From Syntrophobacteraceae bacterium (GTDB lineage: Bacteria > Desulfobacterota > Syntrophobacteria > Syntrophobacterales > Syntrophobacteraceae), in assembly GCA_018053185.1 (NCBI GenBank), contig JAGPLX010000018.1:1-46738 (forward strand): 46,738 bases of DNA, written 5' to 3'. This document shows, piece after piece, positions 35,376-44,742 of the stretch. The notes beneath the pieces are model-generated. The model was given only the letters and a program-made list of their open reading frames with translations. It ran no database searches and had not been told where the DNA came from. Positions within the stretch are counted from its first letter, which is position 1; each line of letters opens with the position of its first letter. Both the position numbers and the translations under genes were made by a program.

Positions 35376-36563
35376 CTAGGTGCGCTTTTGGAGGTATTCA
35401 TCGATGCGCCGGAGTCCCTCGGCGATGTTGGCCATGGAGTTGGCGTAGCTGAATCGCACATAGCCTTCTCCTCCCGCTCCGAAGTCCACACCGGGGGTGA
35501 TTCCCACCCCGGCTTTCTCGAGGATCTCGAAGGCGAAGGAGTAGGAATCGTTTGTGAATCTTTTGGCGTTGGCAAACGCATAGAAGGCCCCCGTGGGCTC
35601 GACGGAAATCCCGAACCCGATCTCCCGTAACCGCTCGAGGATGAACTTACGCCGGCGGTTGTAGGTTTCTCTCATCCTCTGGACGTCGGCTTCCACCGCA
35701 GAGTCCGTGAGAGCGATGACTGCCGCGGCCTGGGCCACGGAATTGGCCGAGATGAAGAAGTTCTGGAGCACCTTCTGCATGGTTCGAATGAGTGGTCGGG
35801 GAACGATGAGGTACCCCAGCCTCCAGCCGGTCATGGCGAACTGCTTGGAAAACCCGTTGAAAACGATACAGTTGTCGGTGAATTCGAGGGCGGAGTGGGC
35901 CCGGCCCTCGTACACAAGCCCGTGATAGATCTCGTCGCTGAAAATCATGGGTCCCAGTTGAGCGATCTCCGCCATGCGATCTGCCTCAAGAAGGTTGCCC
36001 GTGGGATTTGCGGGGGAGTTGATCAGGATGGCCCTCGTTTTCGAGGTGAGGGCCTTGCGGATGGCTTCGGTCCTGTATTGAAAACCATCCTCTTCCGACA
36101 CAGGGATACTTTTGGGGATTCCGTCCAGGAACTGGATGAAGTTTGGATAGCAGGCGTAGTGGGGATCCGTGAGGATCACCTCGTCGCCGGGATCCACCAG
36201 GGTGCCCATTCCCACCAGGATGGCCGGGGAACTGCCGGAAGTGACCAGCACCTGGTCGGGTTCCAGGCGAGTAACGCCGTAATTTCGGGCATAATACTCA
36301 CAAATCGCCTCCCGAAGCTGCCGGGTACCCAGGCTGTGGGTGTATCGGGTCTCTCCCCGCTTGAGGGCTTCCACGGCGGCCTGCTTGACGGCCTCCGGGG
36401 TTTCAAAGTCCGGCTCGCCGATTTCCAGATGAATGATGGATTCTCCGGCACGCTCCATTTCCTGGGCGCGCTCCAAAACATCCATCACGATGAAGGGCTT
36501 GATGTCTTGAACTCGCCTGCAAATCAAGGTATTCCCCCCTTTCTCGAATGAGCGCTTGTGCAT
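35376..36563 (-). CDS. Class I/II pyridoxal-phosphate aminotransferase (aspartate-aminotransferase-like)
   Basis: A 395-residue fold-type I enzyme. The PLP Schiff-base lysine is K240 in F-N-G-F-S-K-Q-F-A-M-T-G-W-R. Other markers are N-P-T-G-N at 186-190, S-D-E-I-Y with the Asp that holds the pyridine nitrogen, and the C-terminal R-F-S-Y-A for the substrate carboxylate. It resembles AspC/ArAT of subgroup I-gamma; the exact substrate (aspartate, aromatic or alanine) is undetermined. Proximity to hisG and hisI might suggest histidinol-phosphate transamination, but HisC motifs are not clear. The start is uncertain: the ATG 36563 has no ribosome site, while TTG 36527 sits after GGGGGG. Confidence 0.9.
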   Translation of the reverse strand: MHKRSFEKGGNTLICRRVQDIKPFIVMDVLERAQEMERAGESIIHLEIGEPDFETPEAVKQAAVEALKRGETRYTHSLGTRQLREAICEYYARNYGVTRLEPDQVLVTSGSSPAILVGMGTLVDPGDEVILTDPHYACYPNFIQFLDGIPKSIPVSEEDGFQYRTEAIRKALTSKTRAILINSPANPTGNLLEADRMAEIAQLGPMIFSDEIYHGLVYEGRAHSALEFTDNCIVFNGFSKQFAMTGWRLGYLIVPRPLIRTMQKVLQNFFISANSVAQAAAVIALTDSAVEADVQRMRETYNRRRKFILERLREIGFGISVEPTGAFYAFANAKRFTNDSYSFAFEILEKAGVGITPGVDFGAGGEGYVRFSYANSMANIAEGLRRIDEYLQKRT

Positions 36564-36632
36564 TCACGTGAACTTGAATGTCCCCACAGGGGTGGGGGCA
36601 TGCAGCAAGAGGCTTTCCACATAGAGATCCGT

Positions 36633-37922
36633 CTAGAGATTCGAGGGAACCTTTATGATGATGGGTTTGATCTGCTGTTCCTCGTTTTCCACCTGGGCCA
36701 GCAGGGTGCTCGCCTTGGCCGCTTCCTCCACCGGTTTGAGCTGCACCACGTACACGGAACCCAGGAACTGATGGTTGAAGTTCTTGAGCACCGCATCGTA
36801 TCCCTTCTCCTTCAGGCGTCTCAGGAGAATTTCCGCGTTGTCCTTGTCAAGAAAGGAGCCAACCTGGACGATGTAGGTCCATTCCTTGTCAGAGGGGGAG
36901 ACTTTGCCGGAAGGTCTGGCGGGTTTGGCCGGAGCCGTCGGAGCCTTTTTCTCCTGTTTGGGTTCCTCGATGACGCCGGCGGATGGACTTTCCGCAGGAA
37001 TCGGCGGGGTGGAAGAGGCCGGGATGGTGGACTCGGCGATGGAAGGGGCTACGGCCACCCTTGTCTGCTGCTGCATGACCTCCTGTTCCGCCATGACCTC
37101 GAGTTGAGCGACCTTCTCGGAAGTCGGGGCGGCGAGAGGCTTGCGCCGGTCGGTGGTCAGGGTCTGGAGTTGTTCCAGGTATTTCTTGGAATCGGTGGCC
37201 ATGCTGCTGTGAGGCGCCAGCCGGACGACCCTGCTCAGGGAATAAAAGGCGTTCTCCAATTCTCCCGCCATGTAGCTCATGACGCCATAGCGGTAATGGG
37301 CCTCCACCATGTCGGGGTTGTAGGTGATGGCTTTGCCGTATGCCTCCCTGGCTTCATCACCCCTTCGGAGCCCCTCGAGGATCTCTCCCATGCGATAATA
37401 GGCCGGTCCATAGGCGGGCTGCAAACGCACCGCCTGCTGATAGTGCTTGAGAGCCGTTTGGATGTCCCCCTTCTTTTCGTACAGAAGGCCGAGATTGAAA
37501 AGGGCCAGGTAGGGAGTTTCGTAAAATGGGTTGGCCAGGGCCTTCTGAAAACAGGGCTCCGCCAGGTCGTATTGGCCTCTCGCCGCATAGAAAGCTCCCA
37601 GTGCGTTGAGAGCTTCGGGAAAGTCCGGTTTGAGAGCCAGGGCCTTCTGGTAATGAGCCAGGGCTTCGGACGAGAGTCCCCGCCGGTCATAGGCGGTTGC
37701 AAGATCATATTGGATCATGGGATCTTTGGGGCGTTTGGCTTCAGCCAGGGTGAGCAGTTTGAGAGCCTGTGGAAGGGAGCCCGCCGACAGGAATTTCTCC
37801 CCCATTTCCTGGAGTTGCTCCGCACTGTACTTCGAGCTTGGTTCCCGCTTGAACGTGGCACAGGCTGCGGACAGCAGGAGCGCCACCGCACAAAGCACAT
37901 GGAAGCCAGTTCCCCGCCTCAT
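36633..37922 (-). CDS. TPR-repeat lipoprotein with C-terminal SPOR domain
   Basis: A 429-residue precursor. The signal sequence ends in a lipobox L-S-A-A-C (Cys22). About six TPR units lie at residues 35-240, as in PilF/PilW. A proline- and glutamate-rich linker (about 250-345) leads to a SPOR domain at about 345-425 (Y-I-V-Q-V-G-S-F, then Y-V-V-Q-L-K-P-V), which binds denuded peptidoglycan at division sites. A periplasmic envelope scaffold is likely. Its start overlaps the hisG stop by one base (TAATG), so it is translationally coupled to hisG, an odd pairing. Its role in pili is only suggested by the PilF-like repeats. Confidence 0.87.
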   Translation of the reverse strand: MRRGTGFHVLCAVALLLSAACATFKREPSSKYSAEQLQEMGEKFLSAGSLPQALKLLTLAEAKRPKDPMIQYDLATAYDRRGLSSEALAHYQKALALKPDFPEALNALGAFYAARGQYDLAEPCFQKALANPFYETPYLALFNLGLLYEKKGDIQTALKHYQQAVRLQPAYGPAYYRMGEILEGLRRGDEAREAYGKAITYNPDMVEAHYRYGVMSYMAGELENAFYSLSRVVRLAPHSSMATDSKKYLEQLQTLTTDRRKPLAAPTSEKVAQLEVMAEQEVMQQQTRVAVAPSIAESTIPASSTPPIPAESPSAGVIEEPKQEKKAPTAPAKPARPSGKVSPSDKEWTYIVQVGSFLDKDNAEILLRRLKEKGYDAVLKNFNHQFLGSVYVVQLKPVEEAAKASTLLAQVENEEQQIKPIIIKVPSNL

Positions 37923-38794
37923 TAGATCACCTTGTTCAAGGAGTACTCGATAATGCCTTCCGCTCCCCGTTTGATCAACTGCGGAATCAGGTCCCGAACC
38001 TTGTTCTTGGTAATCACGGTTTCGACGGACAGCCAGTCGCTCCGATACAGATGCGCGATGGTGGGGGCGTTGAGGCTCGGCAGGATTTCGATGACATCAT
38101 TCAATTTCCCTTCGGGCACATTCATCTTCAATCCGACCAGCTCTTCCGCTCGAAGGGCGCCTTGGAGCAACATTGAAATCTGCTCGATCTTCTCTCGTTT
38201 CCACGGATCCTCGATGGCGTGCTTATTGGCGATGAGCTGAGTGTTGGATTGCATGAGCTCCTGGACAATGCGTAGACCGTTGGCCCTCATGGTGGTTCCC
38301 GTCTCCGTGACTTCCACGATGGCATCGCAGAGCCCCGAGATCACTTTCGCTTCGGTGGCACCCCAGGAGAACTCCACCTGGACATCCACCCCTGCAGAGG
38401 AGAAGTAGCGGCGAGTGAAGTTCACCAGCTCCGTGGCGACCTTCTTGCCCTGCAGGTCCTGAATTCCTTGCACGGGGGATTCAAACGGAACGGCCAGAAC
38501 CCATCGAGCGGGGCGCTGGCTGACCTTGGAATAGACGAGGTCGGCGATGACTTCCACGTCCGAATCGTTCTCCATGATCCAGTCCCGTCCCGTCAGGCCC
38601 ACGTCAAAAGTCCCGTTCTCCACATATCGGGACATCTCTTGGGCGCGGCAAATAGCACAGTTGATCTCGGGGTCGTTGATTTCAGGGAAATAGTTGCGGT
38701 CTGAAAGGGAAATACGCCAGCCCGACTGGCGGAACAACCGTATGGTGGCTTCCTGCAGGCTTCCCTTGGGAATCCCGAGCACAAGTTGATTCAC
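37922..38794 (-). CDS. hisG: ATP phosphoribosyltransferase, long form
   Basis: A 290-residue enzyme for the first step of histidine synthesis, making phosphoribosyl-ATP. It begins [10 protein letters not shown], and G-L-T-G-R-D-W plus [12 protein letters not shown] lie in the type II PRT substrate region. The last ~75 residues are the PII-like regulatory domain, so this is the HisZ-independent long form, allosterically inhibited by histidine. Start is GTG at 38794, overlapping the hisI stop by 4 bases. The gene is out of the usual full his operon; only hisI is next to it. Confidence 0.95.
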   Translation of the reverse strand: MNQLVLGIPKGSLQEATIRLFRQSGWRISLSDRNYFPEINDPEINCAICRAQEMSRYVENGTFDVGLTGRDWIMENDSDVEVIADLVYSKVSQRPARWVLAVPFESPVQGIQDLQGKKVATELVNFTRRYFSSAGVDVQVEFSWGATEAKVISGLCDAIVEVTETGTTMRANGLRIVQELMQSNTQLIANKHAIEDPWKREKIEQISMLLQGALRAEELVGLKMNVPEGKLNDVIEILPSLNAPTIAHLYRSDWLSVETVITKNKVRDLIPQLIKRGAEGIIEYSLNKVI

Positions 38795-39180
38795 TTCCTG
38801 TATACCTCCTTGGGATCAAAAACGGGCTCCTCGACCACTTGCAGTTCCGCCCCTTCCAGTCGTCGATAGAAACAGCTGCGATAGCCCGTGTGGCAGGCGG
38901 CTCCTCCGATTTGCTCGACCTTGAGCAAGATAGTGTCCAGATCACAGTCCAGAAGGATTTCACGCACCAACTGGAAATGACCGGATTCCTCCCCCTTGAG
39001 CCAAAGCTTCTGCCTCGATCTGCTCCAGTAATGAGCGCGCCGGGTCTCCAGGGTCTTCTCCCACGCCGGCTCATTCATGTATGCCAGCATGAGCACCCTG
39101 CTGCTCTCGATGTCCTGCACAATGACAGGGAGTAATCCTTGATTCTTACTAAAGTCAGGTTTCAAAGTCAATCGCTCCAC
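38791..39180 (-). CDS. hisI: Phosphoribosyl-AMP cyclohydrolase
   Basis: A 129-residue enzyme of step three of histidine synthesis, opening the purine ring of PR-AMP. The zinc/metal residues are in D78-C-D80-x-D, and the C-H-T-G-Y-R-S-C-F motif supplies Cys96 and Cys103. This is the stand-alone HisI without the HisE domain. It starts with GTG, preceded by GGAAAT, and ends overlapping hisG by 4 bases; 75 bases separate it from rlmN upstream. hisE and the other his genes must lie elsewhere. Confidence 0.94.
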   Translation of the reverse strand: MERLTLKPDFSKNQGLLPVIVQDIESSRVLMLAYMNEPAWEKTLETRRAHYWSRSRQKLWLKGEESGHFQLVREILLDCDLDTILLKVEQIGGAACHTGYRSCFYRRLEGAELQVVEEPVFDPKEVYRK

Positions 39181-39255
39181 TTTATTTCCGGTATGTCCGG
39201 TCGACAGTCCATCCTTCGGGAATCCTCGTATCCGGGAAGACTGTCCCCGTGTCGT

Positions 39256-40350
39256 TCACGGTAAACGGAGGGAAACCTCTCCTGGAACCTCGGCTTCCGG
39301 GCGGTTTTCGAGGATCTTGGTCGGCGGGACTGCCAGTTGTCCGCAAGCAGCGCCGATCTCCGCACCCCTGCTCCGGCGGATGAAGGCCGTCAGTTGCGCC
39401 TCCGTCAGGATCTCCTGGAATGCCAGGACCCGCTCATCCGACGGTCTGCGAAACTCGGAACCCGGGTAAGGATTGAAGGGAATCAGGTTCACCTTGGCCC
39501 GCACCCCCTGGAGGAGCTTCACCAGGGACCTGGCGTGCTCCGGTTTGTCGTTCACCCCCTCCAGGAGAAGGTACTCGAAGGTGATCCGCTTCCTGGGCGC
39601 AAGAGGATATCGGCGGCAGGCGTCCATGAGTTCCGCCAGGGGAAAAGTCCGGTTGATGGGCATCAAGTCCGAGCGGAGCCGATCCTCGGGAGCATGCAGG
39701 CTGACTGCCAGGTTGACGGGGCTCTCCTGCCCGAGGCGTTTCATCTGCGGGATCAGCCCGGCGGTCGAAACGGTGATCCTGCGATGGGAGAAGGCCATGC
39801 CGTTGGGATCGCAGAGGATATGAACGGCCCGCAGCACGGCTTCATAGTTGGCCAGTGGTTCCCCCATCCCCATGAAAACCAGGTTCGAGATGCGAAGGCG
39901 ACTTCCCGCATCCCGTTGAATCCGGCAGACCTGGTCCACGATCTCCGCGGCAGACAGGTTTCGCTCGAACCCCATGGCGCCCGTCAGGCAAAACCGGCAG
40001 GACAGGGTGCATCCCACCTGGGACGAGAGACACAGGGTATGTCGAGGCGGGTCCGGGATCAGCACGGATTCGATCCTGCGACCGTCTCCGAGGCGGAAAC
40101 GGTACTTGGCGGTTCCGTCCGAAGAGACTCGACGGTCTTCCAGGACCACGGCATCCAGTGTGGTTCCGAACTCCAGTTGCGCGCGAAAACTCTTGCTGAG
40201 ATCGCTGCACTCTTCCCAGGATCGAATCCGCCGAACGTAGAGGTGCCGGTACAGCTGGCGCGCGCGAAAGCGGCGCTCCCCCACGCCTTCGACCCAGTCT
40301 TCCAATTGTTCGAGGGTGAAACCCTTGATGAGAGTCGAGTCCGTCTTCAA
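39256..40350 (-). CDS. rlmN: Dual-specificity RNA methyltransferase RlmN
   Basis: A 364-residue radical-SAM enzyme that methylates A2503 of 23S rRNA and A37 of some tRNAs. The iron-sulfur cluster Cys triad is C114-x3-C118-x2-C121 (C-T-L-S-C-R-F-C). The methyl-carrier Cys is Cys336 in A-A-C-G-Q-L. G-M-G-E-P-L and the S-L-H-A motif are present. Its start is TTG 40350, with AAAGG upstream and no better in-frame start. It is 5 bases downstream of the histone-deacetylase-like gene's stop. Confidence 0.95.
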   Translation of the reverse strand: MKTDSTLIKGFTLEQLEDWVEGVGERRFRARQLYRHLYVRRIRSWEECSDLSKSFRAQLEFGTTLDAVVLEDRRVSSDGTAKYRFRLGDGRRIESVLIPDPPRHTLCLSSQVGCTLSCRFCLTGAMGFERNLSAAEIVDQVCRIQRDAGSRLRISNLVFMGMGEPLANYEAVLRAVHILCDPNGMAFSHRRITVSTAGLIPQMKRLGQESPVNLAVSLHAPEDRLRSDLMPINRTFPLAELMDACRRYPLAPRKRITFEYLLLEGVNDKPEHARSLVKLLQGVRAKVNLIPFNPYPGSEFRRPSDERVLAFQEILTEAQLTAFIRRSRGAEIGAACGQLAVPPTKILENRPEAEVPGEVSLRLP

Positions 40351-40355
40351 ACGGT

Positions 40356-41675
40356 CTATGCCTTTCGGACGAGGTACTGGTCCTGGGATCGATCCTGGAG
40401 CATCACCATACTGTACTTCCGAGCATCGGCGGAATCAAACCACGCATATCCCAGTTCACGACACTCCTTGCAAGCCTTGCGGGGGATATGGACCGCGTAA
40501 ATGTGATTTCCCAGGTCGCTGTGGGAATCGATCCCCAAGGTGCCGCTGCATTCGTCGCAAAGACGAACGGTTTCCTTTTGGGTCTCCCGGATCCGATCCG
40601 TGTCGTAGAAAATATTGCGGCGTCGTTCGGCCAGCTCGGAGCCGGTTCGAGGGGTGGGTGCCGTGGCCGATATCCTCTTTCGCGTTTCCAGGACTTCTTT
40701 CACCAGCCTTTCGATATAGCGGCTGATATCCGCAGACTGACGGATCTTTGCGGGATTATAATCCGGCTCCCTCACTTTGCTGGTGTCCATGCCCGCCAGA
40801 GCCATGAGGATTCCCACGTTGACGTAAGGAAGTGCCCCTTCGATGGAGTACCCGCCCTCCAGGACGGCAATGTCGGGTTTCAGCCGGCGGGTGAGTTCCG
40901 CGTAACCCTGGGCGGAGAAGCACATGTTCGTGATGGGATCGGTATAATGATTGTCCTGGCCGGCGGAGTTGACAACGAGCTGTGGTTTGAATTCTTCCAG
41001 GAGCGGCAGAATGACCTCGTCCAGGACAAACAGGAACCCCTCCTCGGAAGTGCGGGGAGGCAAGGGAATGTTCACCGTGGCTCCCAGGGCGTTGGGTCCT
41101 CCCAGTTCCGTGGGAAACCCGGAACCAGGATACAGGGTGCGCCCGTCCTGGTGGATGGAGATGAAAAGAGTATCCGGGTCGTGCCAATAGATGTCCTGGG
41201 TCCCGTCTCCGTGGTGACAGTCCGTATCCACGACGGCCACCCGGTCGATCCCGTAAGTCTCCCGGAGGTATTCGATCATGATGGCTTCGATATTGATATT
41301 GCAAAACCCCCGCGCTCCATGAACCACCCTCATGGCATGGTGCCCCGGCGGGCGCACCAGGGCGAAGCCTCGACGAACCCTTTTTTCGAGCACCTCGATC
41401 CCGACGGTCCTTGCGCCTCCGGCACTGATGAGATGAGATTCGGTGGTCACCCTCGCCTCATCCGGAACGCAGAAGTGCACCCTGCGAATGTCCCGCATGT
41501 CCGCCAGATCCGGCTTGAGCTCGATGATCCCTTCCAGGTCCAGGATTCCTTCTTCGAACACCTGGTCCTGGGTGTAGAGTAGGCGCTCCTCGCGCTCCGG
41601 ATGGGTGGGACTGATGGCCCAGTCATAGGCGGGGAAAAAAACCAGACCGACGCTGGATTGGGGGATGCAGCTCAT
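40356..41675 (-). CDS. Histone-deacetylase-superfamily hydrolase with C-terminal zinc-ribbon-like tail
   Basis: A 439-residue arginase/deacetylase-fold protein. The core has R-P-P-G-H112-H113-A, V-V-D150-T-D152-C-H154-H155-G-D-G-T-Q, A-G-Q-D241, and E-G-G-Y276, so every metal and catalytic residue of class I/II HDAC and AcuC-type enzymes is kept. Residues 350-439 form an extra domain with C373-x2-C376 and C402-x2-C405, spaced like a zinc ribbon, not part of the usual fold. It probably deacetylates an acyl-lysine protein, polyamine or small molecule. ATG 41675 has GAGGAG seven bases upstream. It follows hyuA by 32 bases and precedes rlmN by 5. Confidence 0.88.
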   Translation of the reverse strand: MSCIPQSSVGLVFFPAYDWAISPTHPEREERLLYTQDQVFEEGILDLEGIIELKPDLADMRDIRRVHFCVPDEARVTTESHLISAGGARTVGIEVLEKRVRRGFALVRPPGHHAMRVVHGARGFCNINIEAIMIEYLRETYGIDRVAVVDTDCHHGDGTQDIYWHDPDTLFISIHQDGRTLYPGSGFPTELGGPNALGATVNIPLPPRTSEEGFLFVLDEVILPLLEEFKPQLVVNSAGQDNHYTDPITNMCFSAQGYAELTRRLKPDIAVLEGGYSIEGALPYVNVGILMALAGMDTSKVREPDYNPAKIRQSADISRYIERLVKEVLETRKRISATAPTPRTGSELAERRRNIFYDTDRIRETQKETVRLCDECSGTLGIDSHSDLGNHIYAVHIPRKACKECRELGYAWFDSADARKYSMVMLQDRSQDQYLVRKA

Positions 41676-41707
41676 TGGAAGGCTCCTCGAAAACATTCCG
41701 CTCCCCT

Positions 41708-43408
41708 TCAGCCGGGCACATGGCTGCCGTGGCAGAGCTTGGCGGCGATTTGAGCATATTCGGGGATGAGCCCCGGTTTCACCTGGGCCTTGATCCGAAT
41801 GTTCCGTCCCGTGGTATAGAAATCCCGGACCATGTTGAACTGGAGCTCCTCCACCAGTTCCATTTCCGGGTCCGTTTCCGCCGCTCCTTCCTGGAGACAC
41901 TTCTTGCGGAGCAGGTCGAAGGCAAGCCTGCAGGCGCTTTTCTTGTCAAAGTCCCTGGACACCGATTGATGAAAGGCCTCCTCGGGGGCAACGGCAAAAC
42001 CCCGTTCCGTGTCCACAAACAGGGTGACCTCATAGGTGTTTCGAGCCAGCGCCGCCCCCATGGCATTGGCCACCTGCCACTGGGGCACCACGCGAACTCG
42101 AAAATCGGTCATGGCCGCGAAACGAAAGGCAAAGAAAGGAGCCGGACCTCCCAGAACCAGCACCTCCTTGGGTCGGACCTGATAGCCCTCCAAGAGTTCC
42201 TGGACCGTGTATACGGGTTTTTGGTTGATCCCGTCGATCATTTGTGCCGCGGTTTCCAGGATCTTCCTGCAGGTGTGATCAAAAATCCGCCCCGCCGCCT
42301 CCTCGGGGGACACCCCCCATTGCTGCGCCAACGGGAGGATGCCGTGACGAGCCCTCTCCACGTCCCCTCCGAACGTCTTTCCCGTGACCACCAGGGCATC
42401 CGTTGGAGTCGGCGCCGGTCCTCCATAAGCCATGGCGGGACCCTGGCGGTCGGGACCCACCTGAAGACGCCCATCAATGAACCGAACGACGCTGTCTCCA
42501 CCGATGGCCACCGAGTGAGTTTTCAACGAACGAATCAGGGTCTTGTAACCGCCGAGTTCGATGCCCAACGGGTCGAGCAGGGGGACTCCCCGGACCAGTA
42601 CGGCCATGTCCGTAGTCGTTCCGCCAATGTCCAGCACCAGGGTCTCATCCTCCCGCGATGCATAAGGGACGGAACCCATCACGCTGGCGGCGGGCCCCGA
42701 GAGGATGGTCTGCCCCGGCGAATTCAGCGAGGCTTCCAGGGTCATGGTGCCCCCGTCGGCCTTGAGGACATAGATGGGGATGCGTAATCCCTTCCTCTTC
42801 AAGGATTCCCGAACGGCTTCAAAAAACCTTTTATGGATAGGATACACGGCGGCGTTGAGGTACGCCGTGGAGATCCTGCGGGGAAAATTCAAATTCCCTG
42901 AAAGTCGGTGGCCCGGCACCACATGATCGAAACGATCCTTCAAGATTGCGCAGATTTCGTTTTCGTGCTTGGGATTGCGCACCGAGAACTTGCCGACGAC
43001 TCCCACCTGACGAATGCCTTCCGCCGACATCCTGCTTGCCGCCGACTCCACCTCGGCAGGTTCTATGGGCTGGATTTCACGTCCCCGGTGATCGATGGAT
43101 CCCTTGATGCAATGAAATTCCTCGCAGGTTCGAAAACACTCGGGTTCGACCCCGGGACCGCTCGAGACAATCATGCCTGTTGGGGCGAGCTTGCCTTCCG
43201 CAATGGCGTTGGTTGTCAGGGTCGTGCTCAACACCACCCGTTGAATGGCTTCGGGTGGAGTGCCCCGCATCACTTCCTCGATGCCGCTCCACACGCTCTC
43301 CAAAAGGTTGGAGGGTTGTGTCGGCACCTTGGCCTGCTGAAGAATACATTCCTTCCCCAGAAGAACCACGTCGGTATGGGTGCCCCCCACGTCCAGCCCT
43401 ATAATCAT
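41708..43408 (-). CDS. Hydantoinase/oxoprolinase family protein (HyuA-like)
   Basis: A 566-residue ASKHA-type ATP-dependent amidohydrolase-like protein. It starts M-I-I-G-L-D-V-G-G-T-H-T-D-V-V, the phosphate-1 loop of HyuA, and carries L-S-T-T-L-T-T-N, L-S-G-P-A-A-S-V and L-D-I-G-G-T-T-T-D-M farther on. HyuA families act on hydantoins, 5-oxoproline, acetone or acetophenone with ATP, usually with a HyuB partner. No HyuB is here, so it belongs to a stand-alone group of unknown substrate. ATG 43408 follows GAGGA by 6 bases and agrees with the family N-terminus. A strong promoter lies about 115-145 bases upstream; it heads the 13-kb leftward array. Confidence 0.88.
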   Translation of the reverse strand: MIIGLDVGGTHTDVVLLGKECILQQAKVPTQPSNLLESVWSGIEEVMRGTPPEAIQRVVLSTTLTTNAIAEGKLAPTGMIVSSGPGVEPECFRTCEEFHCIKGSIDHRGREIQPIEPAEVESAASRMSAEGIRQVGVVGKFSVRNPKHENEICAILKDRFDHVVPGHRLSGNLNFPRRISTAYLNAAVYPIHKRFFEAVRESLKRKGLRIPIYVLKADGGTMTLEASLNSPGQTILSGPAASVMGSVPYASREDETLVLDIGGTTTDMAVLVRGVPLLDPLGIELGGYKTLIRSLKTHSVAIGGDSVVRFIDGRLQVGPDRQGPAMAYGGPAPTPTDALVVTGKTFGGDVERARHGILPLAQQWGVSPEEAAGRIFDHTCRKILETAAQMIDGINQKPVYTVQELLEGYQVRPKEVLVLGGPAPFFAFRFAAMTDFRVRVVPQWQVANAMGAALARNTYEVTLFVDTERGFAVAPEEAFHQSVSRDFDKKSACRLAFDLLRKKCLQEGAAETDPEMELVEELQFNMVRDFYTTGRNIRIKAQVKPGLIPEYAQIAAKLCHGSHVPG

Positions 43409-43523
43409 GCGAATTCCTCGACGGTTCGAAGGCCTTCTCCTTGAACCGGCAAGCAAGGGGCTCACCCCAGGCAGCCGGATTTTCAGATCACCCCATCAGA
43501 TATTGTGGCATCTTGTGCGGAAA

Positions 43524-43552
43524 ATGCTATCGGAAAGGATAAACGCTGTCAA
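43524..43552 (-). promoter_or_regulatory. Sigma70-type promoter of the hyuA-led array
   Basis: On the minus strand TTGACA (43547-43552) and TAGCAT (43524-43529) are 17 bases apart. The -35 is perfect and the -10 matches four of six. It points towards hyuA, whose start is about 115 bases downstream, in an AT-rich spacer. Confidence 0.7.
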
Positions 43553-43632
43553 TCTGACGTTTCTCCTTGAAAAAAAGAAAAAAGGGACCCAGCTTTTTTC
43601 CGCGTTGGTCTCCTTTCCCGTGAGAGCAGGGC

Positions 43633-43670
43633 AAAAACCGGGAAGCCGGTAAAATCGATTTGCTTCCCGG
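43633..43670 (-). terminator. Rho-independent terminator of mreB
   Basis: On the minus strand a 9-base-pair stem (CCGGGAAGC with GCTTCCCGG) encloses a 15-base loop and is followed by five T residues. It begins about 50 bases after the mreB stop and separates mreB from the hyuA promoter. Confidence 0.8.
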
Positions 43671-43719
43671 AGTGCCTTGTAGAGGACCACGAGCGGTGGG
43701 AGCTGTCGTTCCTTCCCAT

Positions 43720-44742
43720 CTAATTGAGAAACACGTCCCGGTAGTAATCGAACCGCTCGGCTACGGCGCCTGTTCCGCGAATGACCGCCCGGAGCGGATC
43801 TTCGGATTTCTTTATCTCGAGACCTGTCGCCTGGTAGAGAAGGAGTCTCAGCCCCTTGAGGAGAGCTCCCCCACCGGCAAGCCAGATCCCGTTTTCTCCG
43901 ATGTCCGAGGCAAAATCCGGCGATGCTTTTTCCAGGACTCGGCGAACTGCTTCCACAATGGCCTGGGTGGGCGTCTTGATGGCAGTTCGAATGTCGGCGT
44001 CGGTAATGGTGGCCACCTTGGGCATTCCCGTAGAAATGTCCTTTCCGCGAAGCTTGACCTCAAGTTGTCGTTTCAAGGGCATGGCGGACCCGATCTTGAC
44101 CTTGATGACCTCCGCCATGGATTCGCTGATGTTCATCCGGTGCACTTCCTTCACAAACTTGCATATGGACTCGTTGGCCTCATCGCCGGCAACCCGCAGG
44201 GATTCGCTGCAGGCCACGGTGAATTTGCTGATGATAGCCACTTCGGTAGTCCCTCCCCCAATGTCCACCACCATATGACCCATGGGTTGATCCACGGGCA
44301 AACCGGCACCTATGGCGGCCGCCATGGGTTCTTCCATCAGGAAGACCTTACCGGCCCCCGCCATCTCGCAGGCCTCCACGACGGCCCGCTTTTCCACGGC
44401 CGTAATGCCCGTGGGAACGGCCACCACCAGTTTGGGGCGCGTGAGCGGCAGACGTTTGAAAACCTTTCCCAGGAAGGATCGAATCATGAAGGTCGCCGTC
44501 TCGAAGTCGTGGATCACGCCGTCCCTCATGGGGCGTACCGCCGTCACGTTTTGGCCGTGGCGTCCCCAGAGGTTCTTGGCATCTCTTCCCACTGCCAGGA
44601 CCTTCCGGTTTCCCACCTCCATGGCGACCATGGACGGTTCATCCAGAACGACCCCTTTCCCTCGCACATAGACCAGGGTATTGGCGGTCCCGAGGTCCAT
44701 CGCCATATCCTTGGAGAGAAAACCCAACATGCGCCCCATCAT
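43720..44742 (-). CDS. mreB: Rod-shape-determining protein MreB
   Basis: A 340-residue bacterial actin. The phosphate-1 loop D-L-G-T-A-N-T-L-V-Y-V is near residue 16, G-G-G-T-T-E-V-A-I is phosphate 2, and the adenosine motif I-W-L-A-G-G-G-A-L-L is near 290; length is normal. MreB filaments at the inner membrane guide peptidoglycan synthesis. Two consecutive ATGs mark the start, with AAGGAAAG just before. mreC and mreD do not follow; instead a terminator follows, so this copy is monocistronic. An N-terminal amphipathic segment M-L-G-F-L-S fits membrane binding. It diverges from a D,D-carboxypeptidase gene. Confidence 0.95.
   Translation of the reverse strand: MMGRMLGFLSKDMAMDLGTANTLVYVRGKGVVLDEPSMVAMEVGNRKVLAVGRDAKNLWGRHGQNVTAVRPMRDGVIHDFETATFMIRSFLGKVFKRLPLTRPKLVVAVPTGITAVEKRAVVEACEMAGAGKVFLMEEPMAAAIGAGLPVDQPMGHMVVDIGGGTTEVAIISKFTVACSESLRVAGDEANESICKFVKEVHRMNISESMAEVIKVKIGSAMPLKRQLEVKLRGKDISTGMPKVATITDADIRTAIKTPTQAIVEAVRRVLEKASPDFASDIGENGIWLAGGGALLKGLRLLLYQATGLEIKKSEDPLRAVIRGTGAVAERFDYYRDVFLN

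Noticed and set aside
35376-36563. Histidinol-phosphate aminotransferase (HisC)
   Set aside because: Although hisG and hisI are close, the motifs around K240 and the C-terminus fit AspC-like subgroup enzymes better.
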